Assembly (NCBI GenBank): GCA_026874595.1
Contig: CM049314.1
Coordinates: 30,453,729-30,517,728 of the forward strand
DNA from: Sipunculus nudus
Taxonomy: Eukaryota; Annelida; Sipuncula; Golfingiida; Sipunculidae
Direction of reading: 5' to 3'
Length of the DNA stretch: 64,000 nt
Below, one piece after another: positions 50,537 through 63,483 of the stretch (positions are counted from its first letter, which is position 1; each line of letters begins with the position of its first letter). The notes under the pieces are model-generated. The model saw nothing but the letters and a program-made list of their open reading frames with translations, was not told the origin of the DNA and did no database searches. The translations under genes and the position numbers were made by a program.

Positions 50537-51896
50537 GGTGATCCGTCCCGGTCGGTCCTTTTTTGTAATCTAAATTGAGCACACAGGTAAGGACGCATAA
50601 TGGCGAATTGGGACACCTACAGATTTTTGTGAGGGTATTCAAGGCACGTAAAGGTGAGTTCTCATATGTCACCTGTAGGTAAGCAGGAACGTCATTAAAG
50701 TGGTCTCGCTACAGTGATTCAGTATTTTCATACAGACCTTCTCAACATTCATGTTATGGTAAGGAATGTGTTTGTCAATGTATGGTCAATATGCTGTGAT
50801 ACTTATTCAGACTTTTCAAGGGAGAACGTTATCATTTACGTGTGATCTCGTAATCATCCTAACGGCAACATGCTATCATTAGTTTTATGAAAAAGAAATA
50901 TTTTCCTATTGTTATTATATTGTTTAAATTGCACGACGTTTGATTCCCAGGAGCATATGGACACGTTCTAACCAGTCGTGTACACCTGGATGCTGTAAAA
51001 ATGAAAAAATATACCCTTGCATAAAAATTATTCAATCAATATTATAATTGACGGTGATGGCAATCAGCCATTGTCACGCAACTCCAATGTAGCCACACCT
51101 CAGAAATGCCCGTTTATGATTTTGATTTGTCAGGGACGATGCAAATTCTGTCCCGAGAGTGCAATTTTTCATAGTTTAACGATTTATTCCGAGAAATACA
51201 ACGATATATTTCGCAAGGAAAGTATCGCAGCATCATATGTAAGAAACTTTTCCTGTGAAATCGGCCTTTGTCAACCCTCCTCTTCGAAAAATTGCCCTGC
51301 ACAAACCCGCGGACCTGGTCCAACGATGGAAATGGTGATATGCTATTAATGATTAATTTACTGATCTCAGGAGGAACTTTATTAAAGAAACAATATTAAT
51401 TTTTACACCTTCTTCCAGGATATCCTTTATTAGAATAAATCCTGTTAACAGAAGGGTCCTGTTATACATAGAGAAATTACAATAAAATACAATTTTCAGT
51501 TGGTCCGTTAAACTAAAATGACATTGTACAATCACAGAATATAAAAAGAAAAAAGCAGTGACGTTAGCATATTTAAAGGTCAGGTACAAATATACATAGT
51601 AGAGTTACGTTGGGAAAAGTATGCTACGGAGTTATTACATACATAAAACGAGACTTGGTAAAAACACAAATTAAGCACAATGTTTGACAACTCAAATAAA
51701 ATGTGTATATAAAAGTGAAGATAAAAAGTATATAAGTACGGTAATGAACAATTTGATGACGCTTAAATATAAGTATTATTTTAGCTATATACATTTAGAA
51801 AATAAAAATAAATTATTTTACATCGGTTTTAAATGCAATGAAAATATAAGCGCGCTAGCCAGAGTAACAAATCAATGACGTATTCAGGGCGTTCAG

Positions 51897-51951
<55 letters not shown>

Positions 51952-52540
51952 CTAAATTTGCAAAAACGCCAGGTACAACATAACCAGCAAACTACACATG
52001 CCCTATATTACTCCGTGACACTTTGATAACTTCTTTACCTTAAGAATGAGTATCAGCATTCTTGTTTCAACTCCTGCATTTTCAAGCGCCAAAATCTTGA
52101 ATACAAACTATAGTACAGACTATTTCAATATTCAATTATATATTTAGCTTGCCCTTTCATCTTCACAGTTGTACCAGAAGCCGGTACATGAGTTTGCCAT
52201 ACGTATGTTATAAATGATTAAAACACATGGCCATATATCTTTTTTTTATCAATGTACAATTTCTATAAAGCGGAATGATTTAAAAATATACGAGGTTCTT
52301 ATGTGCCAATCGCTATGTAGTGATTCGATAATTCCTTCTCAGATCGATGTTTTTGTAAAGTATTGGTTTTTTAAAATGTATGGTTTCGTTCTTTCCTCTT
52401 CCCTTTTTTATATAACGTATTTAGTGAACAAATAATTAGATAGTATTCTACCTTAATGACATGATATATCTAGTAGGCTTGTTTCCAAACTAATTATCCT
52501 CGCCAACTGAATTGCATACGTATCCCCATCAGTCAATCCA
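50537..52540. other. Divergent intergenic region
   Basis: This contains the 5' flanks of the minus-strand PPC-like gene and the plus-strand UDP-glycosyltransferase. An open frame at 51017-51349 is not recognisable and lacks support. An (AT)n tract lies at 51899-51950. No further gene is seen. Confidence 0.55.
51899..51950. repeat. (TA)n microsatellite
   Basis: An uninterrupted TA run of about 50 bases. Confidence 0.97.
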
Positions 52541-52546
52541 TATAAA
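52541..52546 (+). promoter_or_regulatory. Possible TATA box of the UDP-glycosyltransferase gene
   Basis: TATAAA in CCATATAAACAGG lies about 140 bases before the start codon. The implied leader would hold short upstream frames (ATG CCC TGA; ATG ATG CAT GTA CTG TAA at 52635-52652; ATG TTC ... TGA from about 52657), which could damp translation. This is an inference from position only. Confidence 0.4.
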
Positions 52547-52682
52547 CAGGTGTTGCAGTTAAGTAATCAGTATTTAATTACCAGCATATATTGTAACGCA
52601 GAATCACGGGAATACAATCAAAGCCTATGCCCTGATGATGCATGTACTGTAACCAATGTTCCAGTGCATATTGTGATAGACA

Positions 52683-54176
52683 ATGCTCGTTTTAAGTTTG
52701 CTCTACCTTACCCTGGCTTTATTTCATGGAGTTATCTGTCAAAACATACTGCTGGTGGCACTTGCATACCCTGGTGATGTTCGTACGTTCTTAAGTGTTG
52801 GGGCGATACTCAGTCAGAAAGGGTATAATGTAACATTAGTGGCACCCGAATATGTAATACATGATGGAATGAATTATTCAATGTTCTCAGTTGTGACCAT
52901 TCAATCTTGCGCCTTACAGGGCCAGTTAAAACCAGGATGGAATGAAGGGTTAATACAATCAATTTTAGAGGGATCGTGGATTAGACGAATCGCATACTTG
53001 TATGAAGATCACGTGGCCTTAGAAGATACATGCACTCATATGCTCCAAGACAGAGGATTAATTAAGGAATTAGAGACAAGGCAATTTGATTTTTCTTTGG
53101 TTGGTTTTCCTATCTGTTCCGCCTACCTACCACATTTATTGTCTGTACCATTCGCGCAGATACACGCTAATCATGATTTTTCTAAATGGCCAGCCAGACC
53201 TTGTGAGTCAATAATACCCAGGAAGGTATCTACATTAGAGACAATTTTAAATGTATTTCTTATGATAACCTTGGAACTAATATCAGCTGTTAAGGAGAAA
53301 GAACGAACTTATTTACTCAAGGAAAAAGACCTCGTGAGTACTCAAAGTTTGGTTCTTCATTCTCGGGCATCATTTATTCTACGTAGCCCATTGATGGATT
53401 TTCCTTATTCGAGGAATCCAGGTGTTATCTACACTGGGCATCTGGCAGTGCCACAGCCATTAGAATTACCCCGTTATTTAAGAGATTATGTCGAAGATTC
53501 TCCAGAAGGGTTGGTTATAGTGTCCTTCGGTAGTTGGGTTGTTATTCCCGAGTACCTAACACGAATATTTCTGGAAGCATTCGCTGGGCTCCCATATCGT
53601 TTCATTATGAAGTCAGATAAGGAAAACCTCGAGCCTTTACCAAACAATGTTTTACTTTACCCGTGGATACCCGTAAATGAACTTTTGTCACACAGGAAAA
53701 CGAAACTAATTATTTCTCACGGCGGCATTAACACACTTCAGGAGGCTACGTACCATGGTGTACCCTCAGTTGTTATTCCGTTTGTGTATGACCAGCAATA
53801 CAATGGATTCGCTGCCGAATTCAGAGGCTATGGCAAGGTGTTAAGTCTTCATAATTTGAATGTTGCGACGTTACGGCAAACATTATATAATGCAATATCC
53901 AATAAAACATTATCGAGGACGGCAAAGGAATTGTCACTAATTATGAAAGACCAACCGTCAAGTGCGGACAGTTTAGACCAATGGTTGAGGGTTTTAATGA
54001 AATATGATAAAAGCCCGTTTGATACAGAAGAACCTGATTATATGATATGTATTGATCTCTACATGATTTACATTTATTCTGTTATTGTTATTGCTGTTAT
54101 CACTATATGTGCATTTATCATTCTTATATTTGTATATGTTTTTCGAATAATACTTCCTAAAGTTAAAAATGACTAA
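52683..54176 (+). CDS. UDP-glycosyltransferase (UGT family), single exon, catalytic pair apparently replaced
   Basis: The 497-residue open frame has the usual length and layout of animal microsomal UGTs, which transfer sugar from UDP-sugars to small lipophilic acceptors in the ER lumen. Residues 1-19 form a signal peptide. Residues about 328-371 carry the UGT donor-binding signature (WIPVNELLSH, ISHGGINTLQEA, GVPSVVIPFVYDQQ), with Asp370-Gln371 contacting the sugar. A membrane segment spans about 459-490 and is followed by a short tail ending KVKND, a KxKxx-type ER retrieval signal. In my manual alignment the catalytic His of the N-terminal lobe (GH or SHW in relatives) is Asp32 in YPGDVRTF. 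Its partner Asp (LTDPFLPC in relatives) is Gly141 in LVGFPIC. AATAAA lies near 54369. The absence of introns could mean a single-exon UGT or an old retrocopy. Confidence 0.92.
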   Translation: MLVLSLLYLTLALFHGVICQNILLVALAYPGDVRTFLSVGAILSQKGYNVTLVAPEYVIHDGMNYSMFSVVTIQSCALQGQLKPGWNEGLIQSILEGSWIRRIAYLYEDHVALEDTCTHMLQDRGLIKELETRQFDFSLVGFPICSAYLPHLLSVPFAQIHANHDFSKWPARPCESIIPRKVSTLETILNVFLMITLELISAVKEKERTYLLKEKDLVSTQSLVLHSRASFILRSPLMDFPYSRNPGVIYTGHLAVPQPLELPRYLRDYVEDSPEGLVIVSFGSWVVIPEYLTRIFLEAFAGLPYRFIMKSDKENLEPLPNNVLLYPWIPVNELLSHRKTKLIISHGGINTLQEATYHGVPSVVIPFVYDQQYNGFAAEFRGYGKVLSLHNLNVATLRQTLYNAISNKTLSRTAKELSLIMKDQPSSADSLDQWLRVLMKYDKSPFDTEEPDYMICIDLYMIYIYSVIVIAVITICAFIILIFVYVFRIILPKVKND

Positions 54177-57100
54177 TGCCAATGGCCAGGTTTAATGTAA
54201 TATCGAGTCACGGTAGGTATGTTTCAGTATATTACCCTGCTGTGTAGGTGAATTAAAGTTAGATGTGAACTTACATCCGATCTTTCACTGACCAGTACCT
54301 GTTTGTAGAATTCAAATGAATGGATATTTTTAAAAATTGGCAATAATTTGTTTTTGTATAGAATACAGGAATAAAAGTAATACTAGCTTATGTTTTGAGT
54401 TGCAAGTTAAATGAGAACAATGGGTGCGAGCGTTATGTCCTAAACATATTAGATCGATCAAATACTACCCAAAGTAATATAAATTAGAGGTTAAGCATTT
54501 TTCTGATAATTTGAAATACACCTTTCCTCACATTTTATCACGCCAGTGGTAGTATCTTGATTTACCTTATCATATATAGTGATCATTCATGTATTATAAC
54601 ATTTACCATTGACTCCATATATTTAATAATTGTCTGACATATAACGATATATCATATTTGGACTTCAATTACTTCATATGGGTATTTGATGTCATATATA
54701 ACGATAAGCACATGCGTTATGACACTTCTCTCGGTACTACAAGCAAATTATTCTTATTCTCTCCAAGAAGCCAACATGTCTCACATTCACTTTCTGGAAT
54801 AAAAAAAACTATGCATTATACGGGATAACAACTAATAAAATCATAGAATGAAAAATAAAAATACAATTGCAGCTTGTTCAGTACAAAGGAGGCCATATTG
54901 TATATACCGTTCAGAAAATCTGTAATCTACTGTTTTAGCTCATCGGAAAAAAAGTAAATAAAAAATAAATATTTGGTAAAAGGGCAATTTACGGTATAGG
55001 TCAACATAGATTAAAGAAAAACCGTAATGTGCATTATCTAATGTTCTATATCTTACTTTGAACATAGCCACCTGGGATGCAGACATCACAAAAGTGAATC
55101 CAACTGTTAACCTTTAAGATTATCAATATTCAAAGTCTGAACAGATTTTAACCGGTATTTTTACCAATTGAGCATGTGGCCAGTAAGAAATATTTACTTT
55201 TGCAGGTGCCGCCTATGATAGCCTACCGGTTGATTGAATCAATGCCCCTAAAAATAAGGAAAGCACATCCATGTTTAATATCCCTGTTAATTACGGCTCT
55301 GACTAGGTAGGCAATATGGAAGTCGGACCTGCTAAAGTAGTCAGTTGTGTCCGTTGGTTCACATATTATCTCATATGAAGGTATCCAGTATTAGTCTCAG
55401 GTTAACAAATTTCATTTTATGCGAAGAAGGGATTACACTAGGTTGTATATCATTACTGTGTGCATGGTTTTGTAAATTTCAGAGACGTTCTTAAAGTCTT
55501 TTACCAAGGGTGTATTCTAGACTAGTTACATTAAGAGGGCGCAGGGTTTTTGGTCTAGGGATCTGGCTGGTGGGACAGCTGGCATGTCAGGAAGTTAGAA
55601 GATGGCTAGAAAGACTTTTGTTAATCATCTCGAACAGAACTGCTCGTTTGACGCCAAGGAATTGTCTGACGATTGAGAGTCTTGAGAGGGCGCTCAGTTT
55701 AGGCCAGGCCTTCCAGGGTTCCATTTCATAAAGAAAATTAGCATAGTTCCTAGTCCCTAGAATTAGCCGGTATAATGATGTCTGTAAAAGATCCTTAAGT
55801 CTATCTCTGATGTAGCGGTGTTTCGGAGACTGTTACAGATTGAGAATTCGTTTAAGTTTACTTTTATCATGCTTTTCCTTTAGTTTCTCCATTCCGCAAA
55901 GTAGTCGGTATTATTGATAAACAGAAGGTTTTAACCCGTTAGCTAATTTAGACGTTTTACGGGTTTACTCGAAATTTAAGTTTAAAGTCTACACTATATT
56001 TATAAAATACGGCCAGACAGTTAAGAAATTTTATAATGCATAAATTCTAGACTTACATTTTCCTTCCTTTAACATTTACTTGTGTTGTTGATACAACACA
56101 TTGCAAATACCTATTTATTATATGTGGGAGAAAGTAAAAATATATATGATCCATAGATAATGAGCTGTAAGTGGTATTGATATGATAAAAAAGTCATTTT
56201 AGCATCTGAGGTGATATATTTCCATGCAACGTGATTTCTTGTGTTAGAATGTATTATCATGTAATGCAAAGTTTAAACTGTTTAGCCTAACTAACACTTT
56301 GCGGGACGGTTATTGGTTACCAGGTCCAGCTGAATCGTTTATTATTGTCAACTTTTTATATGTTTTTGTCACATTTGTATTTATTCTATACTCAAGAGTA
56401 GCACGGTCGGTCATTTAGAAATGGTATAAATTGATAATTGTTTATTACAATCGTGTGTCATGATATATGTGTAAAGGTATTAACAACTTGAAATAAAGTG
56501 GCTTTTGTTAATCAGTACAACTTATATAACATCTAAAAGTGAAAGAACAATGCCTATAAGCTGGAACATTTGTGGCCGACAAATGGAACTTCATTGATTG
56601 ACAGGCGACATGATGATGCTAGATTCCTAGTGAGTACATCTACAGCGTGGCATTTGAAAGTAGAATGCAGGCGTTTTTTTCATTCAATTATTAAAACAAA
56701 CATATCTATGGATATAACACATGGAGTCATATGATGTCCTAGAGCGTGGAATATGAAAGTAGAATGCAGGCTTAATTTAAATCCAATTATTTAAATATAC
56801 ACATCTGTGGATTTTGCACATGAAGTCAAGCGATGTCCTGATACAATATTTGACTAAACCAGGTATCTTATTATTTAGCTCTAGAATTATTAAAAATCAC
56901 GACGAACTGCAAAACGAGATTTAAACCTGGATTTACAAGGACTGAACATGAACTGCATTGTCATATGTTCTGCTAGTGCCAATAGCGTTTTCTACTGATA
57001 TACAGGGTTTATTAACTTAGGACTCATTCTGACCTAAAGAGTGTAATATAGTAGGTTTATTCCATGATATTTTTCCAGCTAAAATCAGAATTTTTCAGAT

Positions 57101-58303
57101 TCAATTAGAATATATGGAAAATTTATCGGCCCAAGAGCGATGTTTGGAATCAGAGGTGGTCAAGATGATTAAAATTGTGTTACGTATACGTATAAAAAGT
57201 CAACAGGAAAAACTCGCAGCCACCTTCTTCAGCCAAGAGCATCGAGAGTATTCTACGTGGAGCGGGGTGGGGTAATGATTTTGGCGTTGGACTTATCACC
57301 ATAAGTATGTGAATTAAAGTTACGGGAAGACCGGCTTCCGCTATACCACAAAGGTGCTGAGTCCGCTAACGCTTGTTAAAGACGAGAAAATAAATTATCA
57401 AGCACTAATATCTGTGAAGGCAAAGACAACAGTTTGTTGAGTCTGACATTGTCGGTGACCCCAACCTTTTACCTTGTAATATGTTTAGAAAACTTTTCTT
57501 GTCAGCCATGCGATGACCACAAGGTTATAAACTATATAAATCCGTATTCAGTGCATCACATGCCCTAGAGTTGTCACCTTGCTTTAACACCATTGTTCTG
57601 GACCCGCGTTGCGTGGTGCAGGGCAGTATTGTACACCGACTAATTGGTGCTGAAATCATGTTTTATCAGTCAACACACAATATATCAAACTGTCAAAAAG
57701 TATAACGCTCACCATCCCTTCAAGCCTACTGACACAGTAAAAATGCATGTAACTGGCGAAGACGCTTGTAATATCTTGTTGACTGATAAGATGTTCAGCT
57801 TTATCAGATATGCGAGACAGATGGGTAGACCTGAAAGCACCTCCGCCAAAAGATTGATCACGCAACCATTCATGTCGGGACATTGACCATATGAATGTTA
57901 CCCTGCCTGGGCACGATTTTTAGAAAAAAAAAAGTTTTTAGAACATAATCACAACATTCTCGGGGACGAGACCGGCCGAGCTGTGTGGCACATTTTTAAC
58001 GACGATCAATCAATCCTTTGCTCCGGAAGGTCAACACCATATATTCTGGCTTAGTTAGGACCATGAACGGTTTGAAGCGAAACATCAAGTCTTTGGTCCA
58101 TCATATTCTGACGTTCTCCGCATCAAAGTCATGAGATCATATCCACATAATTTGCTGAGATTAAGCTCCTAAATACTGATAGATGTTACAAATACAAAAT
58201 ATGAGGAGACAGCTCCTCAGCCTTTGACACTAGAAGGTTCAGGGTTGAGTCCTTTACACTTTTGATTGCATGAAAGCTATATAGAATAGCATATATAAGA
58301 ATG

Positions 58304-58348
<45 letters not shown>

Positions 58349-58640
58349 GTACAGGCATTACACTATGCATGTACATATATAAAAACATTACTACATATTT
58401 AGGTAAAAGATTCTTTGGTATCACTATCACATAAGGTGTTACTTGTCCCTGAATGATGATTTTAAAAAAGTTCATATTCTGTAAAATGAAAATCTTGCTA
58501 TGAATGAGCAATTACCTAATCACTCAATGACAGGGTTTGCCTACTATTTAATATAAACAAAAATAAGTTGGGTGTAATTGTAATATTAATATAATTTATA
58601 AAGATATCTCTTCTATCCGCTCCATAAGTATACACTTAAT
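54177..58640. other. Intergenic region without a recognised gene
   Basis: Short open frames exist (55510-55731, 57644-57886), but none resembles a known family or has splice support. A ~115-bp segment is partly repeated near 56645 and 56745 (AGCGTGGCATTTGAAAGTAG / AGCGTGGAATATGAAAGTAG). An (AT)n tract lies at 58308-58342. Confidence 0.55.
58308..58342. repeat. (AT)n microsatellite
   Basis: An AT dinucleotide run. Confidence 0.95.
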
Positions 58641-58649
58641 AGGAGCCCA

Positions 58650-61600
58650 TTTATTGATATGTGTTTCCATCTTCACTCTGTTTAGAGCTATGCACTTTTC
58701 TATTTGGTATATATAAAATGTCTGATTCCCTTCTGTGTTGGTTTCTGTTTATAACATCTACTCACGTACAAGTACCGCTTTTTCATCAAAGATAAAGAAT
58801 TCAACCATTGATGTTCAGAGCTACCAAGTATATTGGTAGAAATGTACAATGTAAACGAAGGGTTTACGGACTTATGTAGTTTCAATACATGAAGCATTCC
58901 ATCCCATATGAGTTTCGAAGAGGTGCAGTCCCATAGCAGATGTATCAAAGTTTCTTTCTCATTTCAACAAAATGTGCAAGCAGCACTTTCTACAAAATTT
59001 ATTTTTATGTAAGAAAGGATTTAAAATGATTCGACGATGAAGTATATGAAACTAGAAACTTCTCGTTTTTACAGATATTGTAGAATAACATTGTAGAAGT
59101 ACAAAATCCTCATCCAAATATTTCATCATCAGAGTCTAGCATCAGATCTATTTTCCATTTAAGAATACTGCTGCTTGGTTTTTCTGTATATTCTTTTATT
59201 AATTTCATATATACCTTTTAAACTGTATTTATCTGTAAAAGAAAGTTGCTCAGTCCGTCTAAATATGCTCCAGTTTCTATACCAGTTTCCTCTTTTCCTA
59301 GAATATTTTTCCATTCATCTGAAATTGGTGCTAGTATACTAACATAACTAAAAAAATCAATATAAACTGAATATTTTTGACAGAATGTTTTGTGGCTCAA
59401 CCAATAATACCTTTTATTCATGTGATCATACAGCTCTGAAATAAACTTAACTCCAGCCTCGTATAATGTTATATAAAACATAATTTACCCTCCGTTTTAA
59501 TTTACCAGTTAAACCCTAAACACTGAAACATCATTTCTGGAGTTGTTGTTGGAATAAAGAAATTATATGAACAGCACGCTCGAAGAACGGGCATGGCGTA
59601 CAAAGTAGATCTGTTGAGTAATCCGTTGCTAAGTTACATTTAAATGATAATTCGTTTAGCTTTAAATTATCTAGGATACGTAGTTTCCAAATATTATGTT
59701 CTAGTTTTAAGAGTACAAGTGTAACGGAAGCAATTTTACAGGCATTATTTTTTTGTCGGTAAGTGAACCATATCAAATCCACCTTCGCATGACGGGCCAA
59801 TAAAGATTTTCCTTTTTATCAGTTCTTTTCCTTTATTCCATAAAAAAGGTAGAGAAATTGTCCTACCTGTTTATATATTTCTTTTGTTGGACTTGGAAGA
59901 TCTGCAAGGAGATAAAGAAACTGTGATATGATAAAACTTTTTAACACGACCAACCGGGGGGACGAATTTTCTCTGTGACCATACAGGTAATATATTCTTC
60001 ATTTTAACTATTTTAGGAGAGTAATATAAGTAAATCATTTTTTTCAAAGATGGAGTAAGAGTTATACCCAGAATATTGATATTATCTTCAATCTAAGTTT
60101 AACCATTTTCAACAAATGGCATAATCGCTGTTTTTTTCTAAATTGATCTTCAGGCCAGAAATAAGTTGAAATTCTTTGAACACCTCTTATGCAGATTTTA
60201 TGCTTTCAAAATCTGTATCAAACAAAATTGTGTCATCTACATATTGTCATAAATATAAAGTACCTGATTTATATGGGATGTCATGTATGTTTTTATTTTT
60301 TTTCTAATAGTAATAGCAAGTGATTCTATACATAATTTAAATAGGTACCGGGAGAGAGGACAGCCTTGTCTTACCCCTCTTGACACTTTAAAGAATTCCG
60401 AGGGAAGGCCATTATTTATTACACCCCTCGTCAACTCATTATATAGTACCTTTATCATGGATAAAGCAAGCCTATCAAAATTCATTAAATTAAGTATCTT
60501 ATAAATTTAAAGCCATTCGAGTCTATCAAAAGCTTTTGATTTTTATTGGATGTATAATTTATTCAAGTTATGGTTTTGTTAATATTTTCACCAATGTATC
60601 TCCCTTTAATAAAGCCAGTCTGGTCTTCATGAATTAAATGTTTAATTATTGGTTTAATTCTATTAGCTATACATTTTGAAATTATTTTACTATCACAGTT
60701 AAGTAATGTGAGTGGACGCCAATGTTTTAAATACCGGAAATCTTTGGCTTTCTTTGGTAATAAGCTGATGTTCCTTGTTTTTGTGCGATGGACAGTGAAG
60801 CATTCTCAGAGCTATATTTGATGCTGTTCATAAAATATTCTTTAATATTTTTTATAATTTTTTAAAATTGGGCCTGAAGTCCATCGGTTCCTGGTGATTT
60901 ACCATTTTGAAAAGATTTTATACTAATATCTCTTTTTCTAATAAATGTTCTGGCCATTGTGTACCTTGGAATTTTGGGGCAACGATAGTATATTTGTCAA
61001 TAAAGTTATCAAATTTATGTAAATAATGCATTGTGTCAGAAGTATGTAAGTTTCCATAGAAGGTTTTTCTAATGTTGAAATTTCTTTGGGATCAGTTACT
61101 AAATTATCAATAATTTTATGTTGGTTATTAACTTTCATGATATAATTTCGTTTTTCCATGTTCAAAAAGTACTTTGTTGACTTCTCCCCTTCTTCGTACA
61201 TTCTTATTTTAGTCCTGACTATAGCCCCTTTACTTTTCTATTCTATAAATTTATGTAGTTTTTCCTCGGTTTTTTATACAATTTCTTCTAATTGCCATTT
61301 CTCTTGTGCCCCACAAGAGAGGAGGAGAAGCTTCTTTGTTTTCATCAGCAGTATTTTAATACATGTTTCAATTTTGTCAACAATTAGTTTATCATGCAGT
61401 AGTGATGAGTTTAATTTTAAAAAGCCGCGTCCTCTCTCAGTTTTTAATATTTGCAGACATATATCTATTTCACAGTGATCCGTTTTGTGAGCTTGTAATA
61501 TTTCTGCACTATTTACATATTTCAAGAGACCTTAAAATATTAGAAATTAGTCCAGTCTACTTGCAGTATATGTAGGAGACTGTTTTGACCAAGTAAATGT

Positions 61601-62110
61601 TTTAACCTTTGGATTCAAATAACGCCAGGTATCAATAAAGGCAATATCAATAAATTTTATTTATCCTTTCATTAAGTATTCCACTTTGTTTGTTTCTTGA
61701 ACTGACTTGACTAGTTCTGTCATATTTCTATCTAAAACAACATACCAGTCTCTCCAACTATACTATTTTCATTGTTACTATTTTCCAGTTTGCTAAATAT
61801 TCTAGAATAAAATCAGGTGTCTACACTAAAAGGTCCATACACGTTAATCAAGTTTAATCTGACATTATCCATAGTGATAGCAGATGTTATTAATCTTCCC
61901 TCATTATCCTTAAATGTACTGTGTATTTCATAGTTGAAATTATTTATTTATGAGGACGGCTAGACCACGTGCATTGTGCGTACCATGGCTAAATATTAAT
62001 GTGTGGCCCCACTCTGCTCTCCAAAGGCCTGAGGTTTTTAGTGTGCTGTGAGTTTCTCGTAAGAAAATGACACTATGTGGTTTGTTTTGGAGTCGAAGGT
62101 TTCTCTTCTT
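58650..62110 (-). mobile_element. Decayed L1/Tx1-type non-LTR retrotransposon (LINE), minus strand
   Basis: Fragments of one LINE polyprotein appear in order on the minus strand. Endonuclease pieces lie at about 62090-61880 (VIFLRETHS; GLWRAEWGHTLIFSHGT) and about 61525-61400 (DHCEIDICL; RGRGFLKLNSSLL). A linker lies at 61200-61100 (YEEGEKSTKYFLNMEKRN). Reverse transcriptase is at about 60400-60290 (GVRQGCPLS; LFKLCIESLA), and a YVDD catalytic motif near 60230-60247 is in a different frame from the upstream RT piece. A C-terminal HLLWDC zinc-knuckle-like piece is at about 58940. Stops and frameshifts between the pieces show that it is inactive. Confidence 0.85.
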
Positions 62111-63250
62111 TTACTGCTGTTACTCAAAACTTTCACATTTAGTGAGTTAACATCCTGGCTTTGGGATTCATGCATATATGTCTTCGCATACACAAAATGT
62201 CAACATATATACTCATATATGTATATACACATGCACATAGATATGCCACTCTATATGCACACGACTGTTGATAAATGTAGAGAATTGTTTTAATGCTGTA
62301 TCTAACACCAGTATTGACAGTAATATTAACAATAACATTAGGAGTAATGCTATGTGACATTTTACAATATTAATGGTTTGAACAGGATAATTAATGATGA
62401 ACATGCGCAACCTTGGAGATTTTGTAAAGCGAGTCCTTTACTCCTTATCATGTACGTTTACGACAATCAATCAACGGGACGAAGAGTCAGCGTTTGGGGC
62501 ACGTAGCTATCTGAGCCACTGGCTCTTCCGATAACATCGAAGTCTTTATACTTAGACCAAACCCTGTGTGGAACGGGACATCCATTGCAGACTTGTTAAT
62601 TGAGCTAGATTGTGCGTAGTATCAATCAACATTTGTAGATCTTAGCTTGTTATCTCTATATTTGGGCTTCGTGGTTTACCATCAATGAGTTTGGAGGAAG
62701 GTTAGGTGCCTTTTGAGGTTTTCCATTTATAAACATTCAAGAACAGAATAGGAAGTCTTGACAACTTTAGAAACGCAATGCACTGAGATAGACTACATGA
62801 TCGAGTGACAATGATTTATTCCATGGTCGGTCAACAAAAAAAAGTTTTACATGTTAGTGTGTTTATCAGGAATCGTATGTTATATCTCGCATGAGGTACA
62901 GTGTGCTTGAAGGAGAGGACAATATCCACATGCCTTCTCTTTGTTCTGATACCAAATTTCATACTTGACTCTCCATATTCTTTTGTGGAGCTCCTCCCAT
63001 ACATATATGGCTCTAAAACAGAATGGTATGACCGTATGAATCTAATGTCCTGTCTCTATGCATATCGTCTAAGAAAACAAAACCACTCATAGCTGTACCT
63101 TAACGGTATCTTTTGTTATAGATCGAGACATAATGTATACACATTTTTTAAAGAATCATGAAGGAACATTTGAAGTTTATTTTCTTCAAACATTCAAACA
63201 TCAGGCAATTTTTATACATTAAGGTTTTAAAGAAAGAACAATTTCTAAAG
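62111..63250. other. Intergenic region upstream of the LINE
   Basis: No supported gene. A weak tRNA-like stretch on the minus strand near 62470-62530 (CCAGTGGCTCAGATAGC) may be an old SINE head. Confidence 0.45.
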
Positions 63251-63256
63251 GAGTTT

Positions 63257-63483
63257 TCAGTCATCACAGTAGAATAGAAAATCCTTGACTGCCACATCTC
63301 CATATTTATCTAGGTTGTAGTTGTGTTCCACTTGCCCGGACACGGATACGGATACGGACATGGGAACGTATACGTTAAGCGTGTTTCCGCTTGTACATTT
63401 GCCGAACGGTGAAAGTCTTGGTTTAACCAAGTTTAACTGTTTAAATATAAGATATAATCCTCGGATTACGGTTGGGCACATAT
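63257..63483 (-). CDS. Possible last coding exon of an unidentified gene
   Basis: On the minus strand an acceptor-like TGATTTCAAG precedes an open frame of about 75 codons ending FLFYCDD and TGA. AATAAA follows at 63181-63176, about 75 bases past the stop, as expected for a terminal exon. The frame has mixed hydrophobic and polar composition with two Cys pairs, and includes GKCTSGNTLNVYVP and DKYGDVAVKDFLFYC. I do not recognise the family. Upstream exons would lie beyond 63500, possibly outside the window. Confidence 0.35.

Noticed and set aside
51017-51349. 110-codon Cys-containing open frame between the PPC-like and UGT genes
   Set aside because: No recognisable domain, signal peptide, splice support or polyadenylation signal; competing frame on the other strand.
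57644-57886. 80-codon open frame on the plus strand
   Set aside because: Unrecognised, with an equally long frame on the other strand. No promoter or poly(A) evidence.
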